A stretch of DNA of 64,000 nt from Anaerolineales bacterium (GCA_016928575.1 JAFGKK010000037.1:1-64000), one strand, 5' to 3'; positions 1-9,385 are shown, counted from the stretch's first letter. The notes: generated by a model from the letters alone, not told the origin. Numbers and translations are program-made.

Positions 1-50
1 AAAAAGCAGGATTTCATTTCAATATTACTGAGGCTGAGCAGATACAGCAA

Positions 51-914
51 TTATAGAAAGTTGAGAATCGCTTCCGCCACCGCGTACGGTTTCTGCGACG
101 GCAGGTCGTGGATGCCATCTTCAACGGTCTGGATCCTGGCTTGCGGCAGGTACTGCTCCAGAAAGCGGACCGTCTCCGCGGCCATCTCCCAGAATTCTGA
201 CCGTCCGCCGCGCAAATACAGGACCGGCGCCGCGATCCGTTTGGCCTCTTCTTCGAAGGGAGTCAGGGTTTCGTGCGAGCGCCCGATCCAATACCAGGCG
301 GCCCGCTTAGCGGAGCGGGCGTTGAAGGAGATCTCCTTCCGCATCCTGCCCCGCTCGGCCTTGGTCATGGGCCAGCCTTCGGCGATCGTGTCCAAAGCGA
401 TTTCGTTGAGCCATCCGGCGCGGATCGCGCCGATCAGCGCGTCGCCGAGGACGGGATACTTCAGGATTTTTTCCAGCGGGCTGCCCGGAAGCGATTTCGG
501 CCGGACGATTCCGCCTTCGATGCTGACGATTTTCCCGATCCGGTCCGGATAGCGGGCGGCCAGGTTGAAAGCGATCGTGCCCCCGTAGGATGCGCCGACG
601 ACATGCGCCTTTCCCAGGCGCAGGGACCGAATCCCTTTCGCGATCGCATCCGCCTGTTCGCCGATGGTATACCGGAAACCCGCGGCCGGCTTGTCGGAAT
701 CCCCCGCGCCGAGGGGATCCAGCGCGAACAGGCGGAAGCGCTCGGCGAGGATCGCCAGGACGGAATTCCAAACCCGGTAGGTCGAGTAGGATCCCGGAAT
801 CAGAATCAACGGGAATCCCGTTCCGGCTTCCACGTAATGAATCCATCGCGAATCGATTTCAACGAATCCGTCGTCGCCGAATTCGGCTTTCGCCATCAGG
901 GCATGCGTAATCAT
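51..914 (-). CDS. alpha/beta-fold hydrolase
   Basis: A 287-residue protein of the alpha/beta hydrolase superfamily; the substrate cannot be read from sequence. The nucleophile elbow is GASYG with Ser109, an oxyanion-type loop lies at about 38-42 (LIPGS), and the likely catalytic His is His269 in EDGIHDLP near the C terminus. The acidic residue is probably in the RGGRSEFW segment. There is no signal peptide, so it is probably cytosolic. The ATG at 912-914 has a purine-rich AAGGAGGG about 14 nt upstream; a second in-frame ATG lies six codons in. It follows the formate-tetrahydrofolate ligase gene by 37 bp on the same strand, so the two may be co-transcribed, but no functional link is evident. 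Confidence 0.85.
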   Translation of the reverse strand: MITHALMAKAEFGDDGFVEIDSRWIHYVEAGTGFPLILIPGSYSTYRVWNSVLAILAERFRLFALDPLGAGDSDKPAAGFRYTIGEQADAIAKGIRSLRLGKAHVVGASYGGTIAFNLAARYPDRIGKIVSIEGGIVRPKSLPGSPLEKILKYPVLGDALIGAIRAGWLNEIALDTIAEGWPMTKAERGRMRKEISFNARSAKRAAWYWIGRSHETLTPFEEEAKRIAAPVLYLRGGRSEFWEMAAETVRFLEQYLPQARIQTVEDGIHDLPSQKPYAVAEAILNFL

Positions 915-951
915 GGCCGCGTACTGCCCCCTCCTTCCTCTCCGCTTGGGG

Positions 952-2907
952 TCACGACAGCCCGACCACCTTCCCGGTTTCCGGATCCAGATCGATGTCC
1001 ATCATCGCCGGCCGGGTCGGCAGGCCCGGCATGGTTTTCATCGCCCCGCAGAGCGGGTAAAGGAATCCGGCACCAAGCGAAGCGCGCAGGTCGCGGATCG
1101 GCAGGCGCCAGCCCTTGGGCGCGCCTTTCAGCTTCGGATCGTGGCTCAGGCTGAGGTGGGTCTTGGCCATGCAGACCGGCAGGTGTCCGTATCCCAATCC
1201 CTCGTACAGGCCGATCTTCGACTCGGCCGCCGGAAGAAAATCCGCCCCGTCGGCGCCGTAGACCTGCTCGGCGAGGATCTCGATCTTTCTGCGGATCGAC
1301 GCGTCCTCCGGATAGAGGAACCGCATCCGCGACGGGCGCGCGGCCGTTGCCGCGACCGCTTCCGCGAGCTCCAGCGCGCCGCGGCCGCCGAGCGCCCAGT
1401 TCCTGCAGTAAAAAGCCCCTTCGGCTCCGGCTTGTTCGGCCGCGCGGCGGACGATCCCCAGCTCCTCCTCGGAATCCGAGGAGAAGCAATTGACCGCCAC
1501 CAGCACCGGTACGCCGAAGCGCCGCACGATCCCGATGTGCGCGGCCAAGTTGGCGCATCCCGCCTCGACCAGCGCCGGATTCGGTTCCCGGTAGGCGCGG
1601 TCCAGGGGGCGCCCGACCGGCACGGCGGGCCCGCCGCCGTGCATTTTCAACGCGCGCACCGTCGCCACCAAAACGACCGCGTCGGGAGCCAACCCCGACG
1701 CGCGGCACTTAATGTGGAAGAATTTCTCCATTCCCATGTCCGCGCCAAAGCCGGATTCGGTCACCGCATACTCGCCCAGGCGAAGCGCGATCCGGTCGGC
1801 CAGGATGGAGGAATTTCCGTGGGCGATGTTGCCGAACGGCCCGGCATGGACGAAGGCCGGGGTTCCTTCGAGGGTTTGCAGCAGGTTCGGCAAAAGCGCG
1901 TCTTTAAGCAGGACCGCCATCGCCCCCGCCGCCCCCAGGTCCTCCGCGGTCACCGGCTCGTCGGCACGGCTCCAGCCTGCGAGCATCCGCCCCAGCCGCT
2001 CGCGCAGGTCGGCCGGTGAGGAGGCCAAGGCGAGGATCGCCATCACCTCGCTGGCGGTGGAAATGTCGAACCCGGCCGGGCGGTCGTGGCCGCTTTCCTC
2101 TTCCCCAAGCCCGATCCGGATCCGGCGCAGCATCCGGTCGTTGGTGTCGATCACGCGGTTGACCGCGATCCGGTCCGGATCGAGGTCGAGCCGGAACAGC
2201 CGGCGCCGGTCGTCGCGGGACAGCCCGGCCGCGGTTTCGGCGTCGATCCCCAGCCGTTCCATCCGCTTGCGTTGCGAGCGGCTGAACACCCCTCCGGGGG
2301 CGAGCCGCGCGGCGAGCTTTTCGTCGTCGAAGGTATCCAGTTCGTGGAGCAAGCGGGCATCGACCGCCGCGGCCAACAGGTTGTTGGCCGCGGTGACGGC
2401 ATGGGTGTCGCCGGTCAGGTGCAGGTTGACGTCCTCCATCGGGACGATCTGGCTGTATCCGCCGCCGGCCGCCCCGCCCTTCACCCCGAACGTCGGCCCG
2501 AGCGAGGGCTGGCGGATGCAGGCAAACGCCCGCTTCCCCAGGTGCGCGCCGAGCGCCTGCGCCAATCCGATCGTCAGGGTGGTCTTGCCCTCCCCCAGCG
2601 GCGTCGGCGTGATCGCCGTAACGTCGATGTATTTTCCCAGCGGGCGGTCCCGCAGGCGCTCCAGAATCTCCAGCCGGACCTTGGCCTTGTATTCCCCGTA
2701 CGCCATCAGCTCCTCCGGCCGGATTCCAACCTCGCGGGCGATGCGGGCGATCGGCCGGAGCGACGCCCGCTGCGCGATTTCCAAATCGCACAGGACGGGA
2801 TCCGACGGCTTGCGGACGTTCCTTGCCAAGGACCTCGCTGTTCGAGGGTTCGACGGACGTTTTCGGCCGCCGGATTTTGGGGGGGATTTTCTGCGCGGAT
2901 CGGGCAT
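952..2907 (-). CDS. fhs: formate--tetrahydrofolate ligase (long, eukaryote-like form)
   Basis: ATP-dependent ligation of formate to tetrahydrofolate, giving 10-formyl-THF for one-carbon metabolism or the methyl branch of the Wood-Ljungdahl pathway. The P-loop [11 protein letters not shown] is at about 100-110, followed by [21 protein letters not shown] and [14 protein letters not shown]; the C terminus has [10 protein letters not shown]. At 651 residues it is about 90 longer than the usual ~557-residue bacterial enzyme. About 40 residues are a basic N-terminal extension. The rest is extra sequence after the first LLHE motif ([15 protein letters not shown] and nearby), as in the synthetase domain of eukaryotic C1-THF synthase. 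No strong Shine-Dalgarno precedes the ATG; an internal TTG at residue 28 is an alternative start. Divergent from the radical SAM gene at 3156. Confidence 0.95.
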   Translation of the reverse strand: MPDPRRKSPPKSGGRKRPSNPRTARSLARNVRKPSDPVLCDLEIAQRASLRPIARIAREVGIRPEELMAYGEYKAKVRLEILERLRDRPLGKYIDVTAITPTPLGEGKTTLTIGLAQALGAHLGKRAFACIRQPSLGPTFGVKGGAAGGGYSQIVPMEDVNLHLTGDTHAVTAANNLLAAAVDARLLHELDTFDDEKLAARLAPGGVFSRSQRKRMERLGIDAETAAGLSRDDRRRLFRLDLDPDRIAVNRVIDTNDRMLRRIRIGLGEEESGHDRPAGFDISTASEVMAILALASSPADLRERLGRMLAGWSRADEPVTAEDLGAAGAMAVLLKDALLPNLLQTLEGTPAFVHAGPFGNIAHGNSSILADRIALRLGEYAVTESGFGADMGMEKFFHIKCRASGLAPDAVVLVATVRALKMHGGGPAVPVGRPLDRAYREPNPALVEAGCANLAAHIGIVRRFGVPVLVAVNCFSSDSEEELGIVRRAAEQAGAEGAFYCRNWALGGRGALELAEAVAATAARPSRMRFLYPEDASIRRKIEILAEQVYGADGADFLPAAESKIGLYEGLGYGHLPVCMAKTHLSLSHDPKLKGAPKGWRLPIRDLRASLGAGFLYPLCGAMKTMPGLPTRPAMMDIDLDPETGKVVGLS

Positions 2908-3142
2908 AGGAAAAGTCGTCTGCCTTTTCTTTCCGTCGAAAGCGCCTCTCCATTATGGCACAATCCGAATCCGGCGGAAACCAAACGCGGCTTATGCGCG
3001 GCGAGGGCGGGCGGTTCCGGCATCCGTCCCGCGGCTCGGACTGGATGCCCGATCCGTCCGCTCGGGCATGACGAGCTCTCCCGGATGACCGTTAGGCGCA
3101 TTCAAGCGGGACGAGCGCTCATAAACTCCTTGCCTCACGCCG

Positions 3143-3148
3143 TATAAT
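3143..3148 (+). promoter_or_regulatory. -10 box for a probably leaderless radical SAM gene
   Basis: A perfect TATAAT ends 7 nt before the ATG at 3156. Transcription would begin at or within a base or two of the start codon. No Shine-Dalgarno sequence is present. The -35 region is weak. Confidence 0.6.
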
Positions 3149-3155
3149 CTATAGT

Positions 3156-4265
3156 ATGGCGACCCTGCAGGAAACGCTGGATAGCTTCTCCACCGAAGCC
3201 GGGCTGGCGCAGCCGCAGGAGGGAGGAGCCGTGCGCTGCCTCGCTTGCGGCCACCGCTGTCTGGTCCGGCTCGGCAAACGCGGCGTTTGCCGCGTGCGGT
3301 TTAATCGCGGCGGAAAATTGTTCATGCCGTGGGGATACGTGGCCGGATTGCAGGCGGATCCGGTGGAGAAGAAGCCTTTCTACCACCTGCTCCCGGGCGC
3401 GGTCGCGCTCACCTTCGGGATGCTCGGCTGCAATTTCCACTGCTCCTTCTGCCAGAACTGGATTTCCTCGCAAGCCCTGCGCGATCCGATGTCGGAGGCG
3501 ATGGGGCTGTCGATCCGGCGGGCGGCCCCGGAGGGCATCGCCGATGCGGCGGTCCGCTCGCGGGCCGAGGTGGTCGTATCCTCCTATAACGAGCCGCTGA
3601 TCACGGCCGAATGGGCGGCGGCGGTCTTCCGCCAGGCCCGCGAACGCGGCTGCAAGACGGCGATCGTCTCCAACGGCTACGCCACCCCCGAAGCACTGGC
3701 TTACCTGCGCCCGCACCTGGACGGCATCAAAATCGACCTCAAGGCGATGCGCGACTCCACCTACCGCTCGCTCGGGGGCATGCTGAAAACCACGCTCGAC
3801 ACCATCCGATCCGCCCGCGAGGCGGGATTGTGGGTCGAGGTGGTCACCCTGCTAATCCCCGGTCTGAACGACGACCCGGCGGAATTGTGGGAGGCGGCGC
3901 GTTTTCTGGCCGGCGTCTCACCCGACATCCCTTGGCACGTGACCGCCTACCATCCGGACTACAAGTACGATTCCGCGCGCCCGACGAATGCCGCTGACCT
4001 GACTAAAGCCGCCGAGATCGGGCAGGAGGCTGGTCTGCGCTACGTGTACGCCGGGAACCTGCCCGGGATGGTCAAAGAACTCGAGGATACGCTGTGCCCA
4101 AAATGCCGCCATACGCTGATCCGCCGCCGAGGATATGCGATTTCGGAGTACCGAATCCGAGATGACGGAGCCTGCCCGGATTGTGGCGAAATCCTTGCGG
4201 GAATCTGGCGCGCTTCAAAGGGGGAAATCCCAAAAAACCGCGCTCCGCATCCGGTGGACGGATGA
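3156..4265 (+). CDS. amrS: AmmeMemoRadiSam system radical SAM enzyme (AmrS family)
   Basis: A 369-residue radical S-adenosylmethionine protein. The [4Fe-4S]/SAM motif is CNFHCSFC (Cys92, Cys96, Cys99). It is preceded by a Cys-rich N-terminal module (CLACGHRC from residue 28, then Cys45) and followed by a C-terminal CPKC...CPDC pair that may bind metal. The context SSYNEPLI, KIDLKAMR and VTLLIPGLND matches the AmrS branch related to pyruvate-formate-lyase activating enzymes. In other genomes AmrS accompanies Memo and AMMECR1 proteins; neither is encoded in this window. The physiological reaction is not settled for the family. It has no Shine-Dalgarno, and a TATAAT lies 7 nt upstream, so the mRNA is probably leaderless. 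Confidence 0.88.
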   Translation: MATLQETLDSFSTEAGLAQPQEGGAVRCLACGHRCLVRLGKRGVCRVRFNRGGKLFMPWGYVAGLQADPVEKKPFYHLLPGAVALTFGMLGCNFHCSFCQNWISSQALRDPMSEAMGLSIRRAAPEGIADAAVRSRAEVVVSSYNEPLITAEWAAAVFRQARERGCKTAIVSNGYATPEALAYLRPHLDGIKIDLKAMRDSTYRSLGGMLKTTLDTIRSAREAGLWVEVVTLLIPGLNDDPAELWEAARFLAGVSPDIPWHVTAYHPDYKYDSARPTNAADLTKAAEIGQEAGLRYVYAGNLPGMVKELEDTLCPKCRHTLIRRRGYAISEYRIRDDGACPDCGEILAGIWRASKGEIPKNRAPHPVDG

Positions 4266-4401
4266 ACTCCGCGGCGGATGTGTAACGCGGAACATGACAA
4301 ACGTCACTAGGACGCAAACTGGAAAAAGTAGTATCATCGTAGTCGGAGTGCGAAATGCACTCTGAAATTCTCTCCTCCCTCCCTCTCCCTCCAAGGTGGT
4401 T

Positions 4402-4433
4402 GTAGTTGGGCCCGCGCTAGCGGGCCCAACTAC
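4402..4433. terminator. 14-bp hairpin between convergent genes
   Basis: A perfect 14-bp inverted repeat (GTAGTTGGGCCCGC and its complement) with a GCTA loop lies in the 252-bp gap between the convergent radical SAM and lipoprotein genes. There is no clear T-tract on either side, so it may be a Rho-independent-like terminator or a palindromic repeat. A smaller GAGTGC/GCACTC hairpin lies at 4346-4362. Confidence 0.5.
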
Positions 4434-4517
4434 TTAATCCGTGAGAGATTTTGATCCGTCCGTTAAGGGCGGCCGATCCGCCTGCGCGAAGACGCACTGG
4501 CCGGCGCACCCGACCCC

Positions 4518-5615
4518 TTATGGCAGAAGAAAATACGCGCGTTGGCTTTCCCTGCCGTATCCCTGTTCGAAAACGAAGTATAAATCTCGGGGGTCGGCGG
4601 GAACCTGGAAAACCAGCTGGCCGGTGATTCTTTCACCCCACCCAAGGGTAAAGTAATCCTCGAAAGGATCCTCCACCGCCCGGTCGGCCCAGTGGATGAC
4701 TCCATACCTCCACCCTTCGAAGTCCCGAACGTAGAAATCCATGAAGCTGGTTAACTCCGCCTTCGCCTCGCCCCGGTTTGCCAATGTCAGATCGATGATG
4801 AGATACTTCATCCAATCATAAGGCGGAGACACCGGCCGGCGGCTATCGGGATCCAACAAGTCCTCCGGATACGGAAGCGCCTGGTTCAGGGTGATCTCCA
4901 CAGATCGGACGAGTGCGGTCTCTCCCACCGGCAGGGGCTCGGCGAAGGTTTCCCCTTCAAACCGGCCGGGAGGCGGCGCCGACCGGGGCTGGGATCCCAG
5001 GTCGACGATCCATTCCTCGTATTCGAGCTGATCCACGTTGTAGCACGAGACCTTCCACGAGAATGCCTGTTCCTCTTCCGGCGTCTCGTAGCCCACCTTC
5101 CCGCGGATCCGTTCCCCCGGCGCCAAACCTCCGAACAGAACCGTCCCGTGCGCCTTGGTGATGGAAAACAACCCCAAGGGCATTTCCTCATCATGCCCAT
5201 CCAAGAGGAAAAAGAAGAAGTAACCCGTGTCCACCGGCACGGACCCCAGGTTGACCAGCACGACTTCCACGGCGACGAATCGATTGCCGGGTTCGGGCTT
5301 GAAATACTCGCCGGGCGGGACATCCTCCCAGCCAAGCACCGTAACCGCGGTATCGCAGATCAGGAACGGCACGCCGATTCCAGGGGTTCCGGCGCGGATC
5401 GGCGTCGCCGCAGGCGTGCGGGTGGCGGTGGGGTTGCGGGAGGGCACGGTCGTGCCGGTGGGAGATGCTTGGCGAAGGGTTGCGGTTTCCTCGGCTTTGC
5501 GGGTTGCCGTGGCGACGAGCCGGTCTGCGGCGGAACACGCGAGCAAAAAGAAAAGCGCCGAGGCGCCGATCCACATAGACGGTATCGACGGCGTTCTTCC
5601 CGAGGATGGGTTCAT
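4518..5615 (-). CDS. lipoprotein with two DUF4352-like domains
   Basis: A 365-residue exported lipoprotein. Residues 1-27 are a signal peptide ending in the lipobox LLAC (Cys27). A Thr/Pro/Ala-rich stalk covers about residues 30-75. Two immunoglobulin-like modules of the DUF4352 type follow; each has the V-VEVVLVNLG or LIIDLTLANRG strand typical of that fold. The function is unknown, and such domains are common on extracytoplasmic lipoproteins. The start at 5615 is chosen because AAGGGG lies about 9 nt upstream and the signal peptide begins there; a reading frame 20 codons longer has no good ribosome site. Its 5' end is 111 bp from the stop of the upstream PH-domain gene on the same strand. 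Confidence 0.75.
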   Translation of the reverse strand: MNPSSGRTPSIPSMWIGASALFFLLACSAADRLVATATRKAEETATLRQASPTGTTVPSRNPTATRTPAATPIRAGTPGIGVPFLICDTAVTVLGWEDVPPGEYFKPEPGNRFVAVEVVLVNLGSVPVDTGYFFFFLLDGHDEEMPLGLFSITKAHGTVLFGGLAPGERIRGKVGYETPEEEQAFSWKVSCYNVDQLEYEEWIVDLGSQPRSAPPPGRFEGETFAEPLPVGETALVRSVEITLNQALPYPEDLLDPDSRRPVSPPYDWMKYLIIDLTLANRGEAKAELTSFMDFYVRDFEGWRYGVIHWADRAVEDPFEDYFTLGWGERITGQLVFQVPADPRDLYFVFEQGYGRESQRAYFLLP

Positions 5616-5726
5616 GGTTATCCCCTTTCGCGTCCGCGCACAAACTCCGCTCTGCCGGGCGCCGAAGAATCCCATGCGCGGGCGTTCCTCTGCGCTCCTC
5701 GATTCCCGGCGGGGAACGGCTTCGGC

Positions 5727-6344
5727 TTACAGCTTCGAAAGCAGCTTTGCCTTTTTCTCCTGAAACTCCTGATCCGTGATCACCCCCTTCTGGCGCAGGG
5801 AATCCAATTGGGAAATCAGCGCCGGCACGTCGCCGCCCTCCGTCCGGATCCCCTCGCCGGATTCGAGTTGGGCCTTGGCGTTGACCATGGTGGTCTTGTA
5901 GAGGATCGGATTGCCGATGCGCTGGATTTTGTTTACGCCCAGTTCGCTGGCGGTGAGGATCTCGATATCGCCGTATCCGAGCAGACGGCCGAAGAACGAC
6001 TGCGCGAGTTTGACGTCGTTCACCTTTTCCAGCGACGAATCGGCGACGTTCTTGCTGATCACGCCGGAAATCTGGATCACGCGGCGCGAGGTGATGACGT
6101 ATTTTCGGTTGTACCAATACAGGAAATCGCGGGTGGTGCTGATCGCCGGAGCGATGAGGATCAAGAGCCCCAGCAATGCGAGCGGGCCGACGACCACCGC
6201 CAGAATAACGGTCAAGACAAGCACCACCAGCGTGAGGAGAATTTCGCTGATGGTCTCCACCAGCAGGACAAGCCAGTGCTGGCGGGCGACGAGCAAGATG
6301 GCCTCGTTTTTCCCAAGCAGGCTGTCGAGGTAGGCGTCGGTCAT
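5727..6344 (-). CDS. PH-like (bPH2/YdbT-type) membrane protein with C-terminal SHOCT
   Basis: A 205-residue integral membrane protein. After a short N-terminal tail there are two adjacent hydrophobic segments (about residues 27-70). A bacterial PH-like domain follows with the typical YVITSRRVIQISGVISKNV strand and SSLEKVNDVKLAQSFFGRLLGYGDIEI. The last 30 residues (LISQLDSLRQKGVITDQEF...KAKLL) are a SHOCT oligomerisation tail. The role in the membrane is unknown. The start at 6344 has GGGAGGATTCC directly upstream; the frame is open for 56 more codons upstream, but that part is low-complexity and has no ribosome site. Confidence 0.85.
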   Translation of the reverse strand: MTDAYLDSLLGKNEAILLVARQHWLVLLVETISEILLTLVVLVLTVILAVVVGPLALLGLLILIAPAISTTRDFLYWYNRKYVITSRRVIQISGVISKNVADSSLEKVNDVKLAQSFFGRLLGYGDIEILTASELGVNKIQRIGNPILYKTTMVNAKAQLESGEGIRTEGGDVPALISQLDSLRQKGVITDQEFQEKKAKLLSKL

Positions 6345-6612
6345 GGAATCCTCCCGGTGAAACGGATTATTGTCCTTGGATCGGGGCGAACTGCTGGCCT
6401 TCTGAGTATATCCGATAACGCAATGATCGAGGGCAACCCTCGGCTCCATGGAGGACCTACTCCGCCGCCGATACGGATCGACGGCGGTTCCTTCCATGGA
6501 AAAATGGCGCAAAAGCCGGGCAGGAGCGGTCGGCTACAAAACGGGCAAATTTCGGGAAAACCGGATACAATACTTACGTCGGATCTCCGAATCTTTAAAC
6601 CCGGTTCATTCT

Positions 6613-8421
6613 ATGGATGCTCGACGGGAAGCCGTAATCTGGATCGGCGGCGAGGCAGGGGAAGGGATCGCCTCGGCCGGCGACATCTTTATGAAGACCG
6701 CCGCGCGTTGCGGGCTCGGCGCGTTCGCCCACAACTCCTACCAGTCCGTGATCCGCGGCGGGGAAGTAGTCCTGCAAATCCGCGTCGGCGCGCACCCCGT
6801 CCTCTCCCAGGGCGGAAAGTGGGATTTCCTCCTTGCCCTGAATCAAAACGTGCTGAATCATTATCTTCCCGCCGCCCGCCCGTCGGCCGCCGCGCTGTTC
6901 AACGCCGATTCGGTCAAGCCGCCGGAAACCTCCGCCGCCGCATCCCTGCACGGAATCCCCGTCGGCGAGCTCACCCGGGATCTTTCCAACAGCCCCGTGA
7001 TGCAAAACACGATTCTTTTGGCCGCGCTGATGCGCCTGCTGGGCATTCCGTGGGATATTTTCGTAGGCTCGATCCGCAACCAGTTCGGCAAACGCAAACC
7101 GCAGTTGGCCGACCTGAATGTGGCCGTCGCCCGCCGGGGCTGGGACCATGCGGAGAAGAAACTGTCCCTCCCCGGTCCCATCGCCCTGGAGGGCGACGGA
7201 AAACGGCGGATGGTGATCACCGGCAACCAGGCCATCGGTCTGGGGGCGGTCGCCGGCGGATGCAAGTTCTACTCGGCCTACCCGATGACCCCGGCCTCCT
7301 CGATCATGCACTGGCTCGCCCCGCGCGCCGCCCGCTACGGGATGCTGATGAAGCAGGCCGAGGACGAATTGGCCGCGATCAACATGGCGGTCGGCGCCGG
7401 CTACGCCGGGGTCCGGGCGATGGTCGGCACCTCCGGCGGCGGATTCGCACTGATGACCGAGGCGATCGGCCTGGCCGGGATGATCGAGGCCCCGGTGGTG
7501 GCGGTGCTCTCCCAGCGCGCAGGCCCCTCGACCGGACTGGCGACCAAGACCGAGCAGGGGGACCTGTTTCAGGCGCTGGGCGCCTCGCAGGGCGAATATC
7601 CCAAGGCGGTCCTGGCCGCGCTCGACCCCGTCGACGCCTATTACGCGGTGATCGAAGCCCACAACCTGGCCGAGAAATACCAGATGCCGGTGATCGTGAT
7701 GTCGGACCTGTACCTCTCCGAACGGAACGTCGTCGTCGATCCGGAGAACTTTAATGCCCGCGTGCCCATCGAACGCGGGGAAACCGTGCGTGAGGCGGCT
7801 GAAGGGGAATATTTGCGCTACCGCGACACGGTCAGCGGCGTTTCCCCGCGCGCGCTGCCCGGCACGCCGGGCGGCATGCACATCGCCGCGTCCGACGAGC
7901 ACAACGAAATGGGCGTTCTGATCTCCGACTGGTACACCAACCCGACCATGCGCACCCGGATGGTGGAAAAACGGATGCGCAAGATGAACGGCGTCCGCCG
8001 CGATACGGCGGAGGGCGCCTTCCTGTGCGAGGGGCCGGAGGACGCGGATCTCACCATCGTCGGCTGGGGATCCACGTACCATGTCCTCGAGGAAGCCCGC
8101 CGGGCGCTGACCGATTCCGGGCATTCCGCCCAGCTGATCCAGTTCCGGACCCTGTGGCCGTTCCCGGCGGCCGGCGCGCTCCCGATTCTGCAAGCCGCTA
8201 AACGCTGCGTGTGCGTGGAGAACAACCAGAGCGGGCAGCTGGCTCGCCTGGTCCGCCAAGAGACGGGGTTTTCGATCCCGTTTGCCGTCCGCAAGTACGA
8301 CGGCGAGCCGTTCTCGGCCGGCCCGCTGGTGCAGGCGCTGGAAATCTGCCTGCGTCCCAAAGCTCCGGCGGTGCAGACGCTCATCTCCGCCGAGTTGGAT
8401 CTTCCGGTGACCTACGAATGA
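6613..8421 (+). CDS. korA: 2-oxoacid:ferredoxin oxidoreductase, fused gamma-alpha subunit
   Basis: Oxidative decarboxylation of a 2-oxoacid (2-oxoglutarate is most likely by family, but not proven) to the acyl-CoA with reduction of ferredoxin. Of the 602 residues, about 1-190 form the gamma domain (GGEAGEGIASAGDIF, then HNSYQSVIRGGE). About 200-560 form the alpha/pyrimidine domain (SAYPMTPASS, AEDELAAINMAVGAGYAG, GPSTGLATKTEQGDL). The thiamine-binding partner is the next gene, overlapping by 4 bp (ATGA), so translation is coupled. The ATG at 6613 is where family similarity begins; the frame extends 55 codons upstream without homology. A possible -10 box TACAAT lies at 6566-6571. No delta (2[4Fe-4S]) subunit is adjacent. 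Confidence 0.92.
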   Translation: MDARREAVIWIGGEAGEGIASAGDIFMKTAARCGLGAFAHNSYQSVIRGGEVVLQIRVGAHPVLSQGGKWDFLLALNQNVLNHYLPAARPSAAALFNADSVKPPETSAAASLHGIPVGELTRDLSNSPVMQNTILLAALMRLLGIPWDIFVGSIRNQFGKRKPQLADLNVAVARRGWDHAEKKLSLPGPIALEGDGKRRMVITGNQAIGLGAVAGGCKFYSAYPMTPASSIMHWLAPRAARYGMLMKQAEDELAAINMAVGAGYAGVRAMVGTSGGGFALMTEAIGLAGMIEAPVVAVLSQRAGPSTGLATKTEQGDLFQALGASQGEYPKAVLAALDPVDAYYAVIEAHNLAEKYQMPVIVMSDLYLSERNVVVDPENFNARVPIERGETVREAAEGEYLRYRDTVSGVSPRALPGTPGGMHIAASDEHNEMGVLISDWYTNPTMRTRMVEKRMRKMNGVRRDTAEGAFLCEGPEDADLTIVGWGSTYHVLEEARRALTDSGHSAQLIQFRTLWPFPAAGALPILQAAKRCVCVENNQSGQLARLVRQETGFSIPFAVRKYDGEPFSAGPLVQALEICLRPKAPAVQTLISAELDLPVTYE

Positions 8422-9278
8422 GCCAAGCGTCAGATTACCGATCTCATGTGCGTCGAACTTGGTGCCCCGGCTGCGGCGATTTCGGGGTGCTAAACGCATT
8501 GCAAAACGCCTTCGCGGCGCTCGACCTCGATCGCCGGAATTTGGTCGTCGTCTCCGGGATCGGCTGCTCCTCGGACCTGCCGCACTTCTTGAACGTGTAT
8601 GGGATTCACACCCTCCACGGCCGGGCCCTGCCGGTGGCGCAGGGGATCAAGATGGCCAACAAGGAGCTGACGGTGGTGGTCACCGGCGGCGACGGCGACG
8701 GCTACGGGATCGGGGCCGGGCACTTCCTGCACGCCATGCGGCGCAACCTCGACCTCACCTACATTGTGATGGACAACCGCATCTACGGGCTGACCACCGG
8801 GCAGGCTTCGCCGACTTCCTACAAAGGGCATAAAACCAAATCCACCCCGGCAGGGAATCCGGAATGCGCGTTGAATCCGCTGGCGTTGGCGGTAGCGGGC
8901 GGAGCGACGTTCGTCGGGCGGGGCTTTTCCGGCGAGCCGATCCATCTGGCCGAAACGATGAAACGCGCCATCGCCCACAAGGGCTTCTCCCTGGTCGACG
9001 TGCTCTCCCCTTGCGTCACCTGGAACAAGTCTTTTTCCTACGATTATTACCGTCCGCTGATCGTCAAGCTGGACCAGGATCGGCACGATCCCTCCGACCG
9101 CGACGCGGCCTTGCGCCAGGCCCTGCGCGAGGACAAGCTGCCGATCGGGGTGCTGTATGAGATCGACGAGCCGACCTTCGCCGAGGAAGAGCCGTCGCTG
9201 CAGGGCGGGCCGCTGGTCCGCAGCCGGATCGGGCTGACGGACGAGGAATGGGCGGCGCTGATGGACGAGTTTTCGTAA
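8418..9278 (+). CDS. korB: 2-oxoacid:ferredoxin oxidoreductase, beta (TPP-binding) subunit
   Basis: A 286-residue catalytic partner of the preceding gene; it binds thiamine diphosphate and a [4Fe-4S] cluster. Visible motifs are the CPGCG cluster ligand pair (residues 16-20), SGIGCSS with Cys50, and the TPP/Mg motif GDGDGYGIG (91-99) followed by MDNRIYGLTTGQ (118-129). The start ATG overlaps the korA stop by 4 bp. The family's alternatives are 2-oxoglutarate, pyruvate and branched-chain 2-oxoacid enzymes; the two-gene gamma-alpha/beta arrangement is commonest for KorAB-like enzymes. Confidence 0.92.
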   Translation: MSQASDYRSHVRRTWCPGCGDFGVLNALQNAFAALDLDRRNLVVVSGIGCSSDLPHFLNVYGIHTLHGRALPVAQGIKMANKELTVVVTGGDGDGYGIGAGHFLHAMRRNLDLTYIVMDNRIYGLTTGQASPTSYKGHKTKSTPAGNPECALNPLALAVAGGATFVGRGFSGEPIHLAETMKRAIAHKGFSLVDVLSPCVTWNKSFSYDYYRPLIVKLDQDRHDPSDRDAALRQALREDKLPIGVLYEIDEPTFAEEEPSLQGGPLVRSRIGLTDEEWAALMDEFS

Positions 9279-9385
9279 TCCGGTTTTTCCCCGTTCCGAT
9301 TCCCCTCTCCTTCCCGAAAAAAAGCTTTCCGGACCTTTGCCCCGCACTCCAGGGAGCCGATTTCCGATTCCTCGGCCGGTCCGGG

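Noticed and set aside
5148-7754. An open frame of 868 codons on the plus strand crossing three annotated genes
   Set aside because: It crosses the lipoprotein, the PH-domain gene and korA in wrong frames, with Arg/Gly/Pro-rich composition and no motif. Shadow coding.
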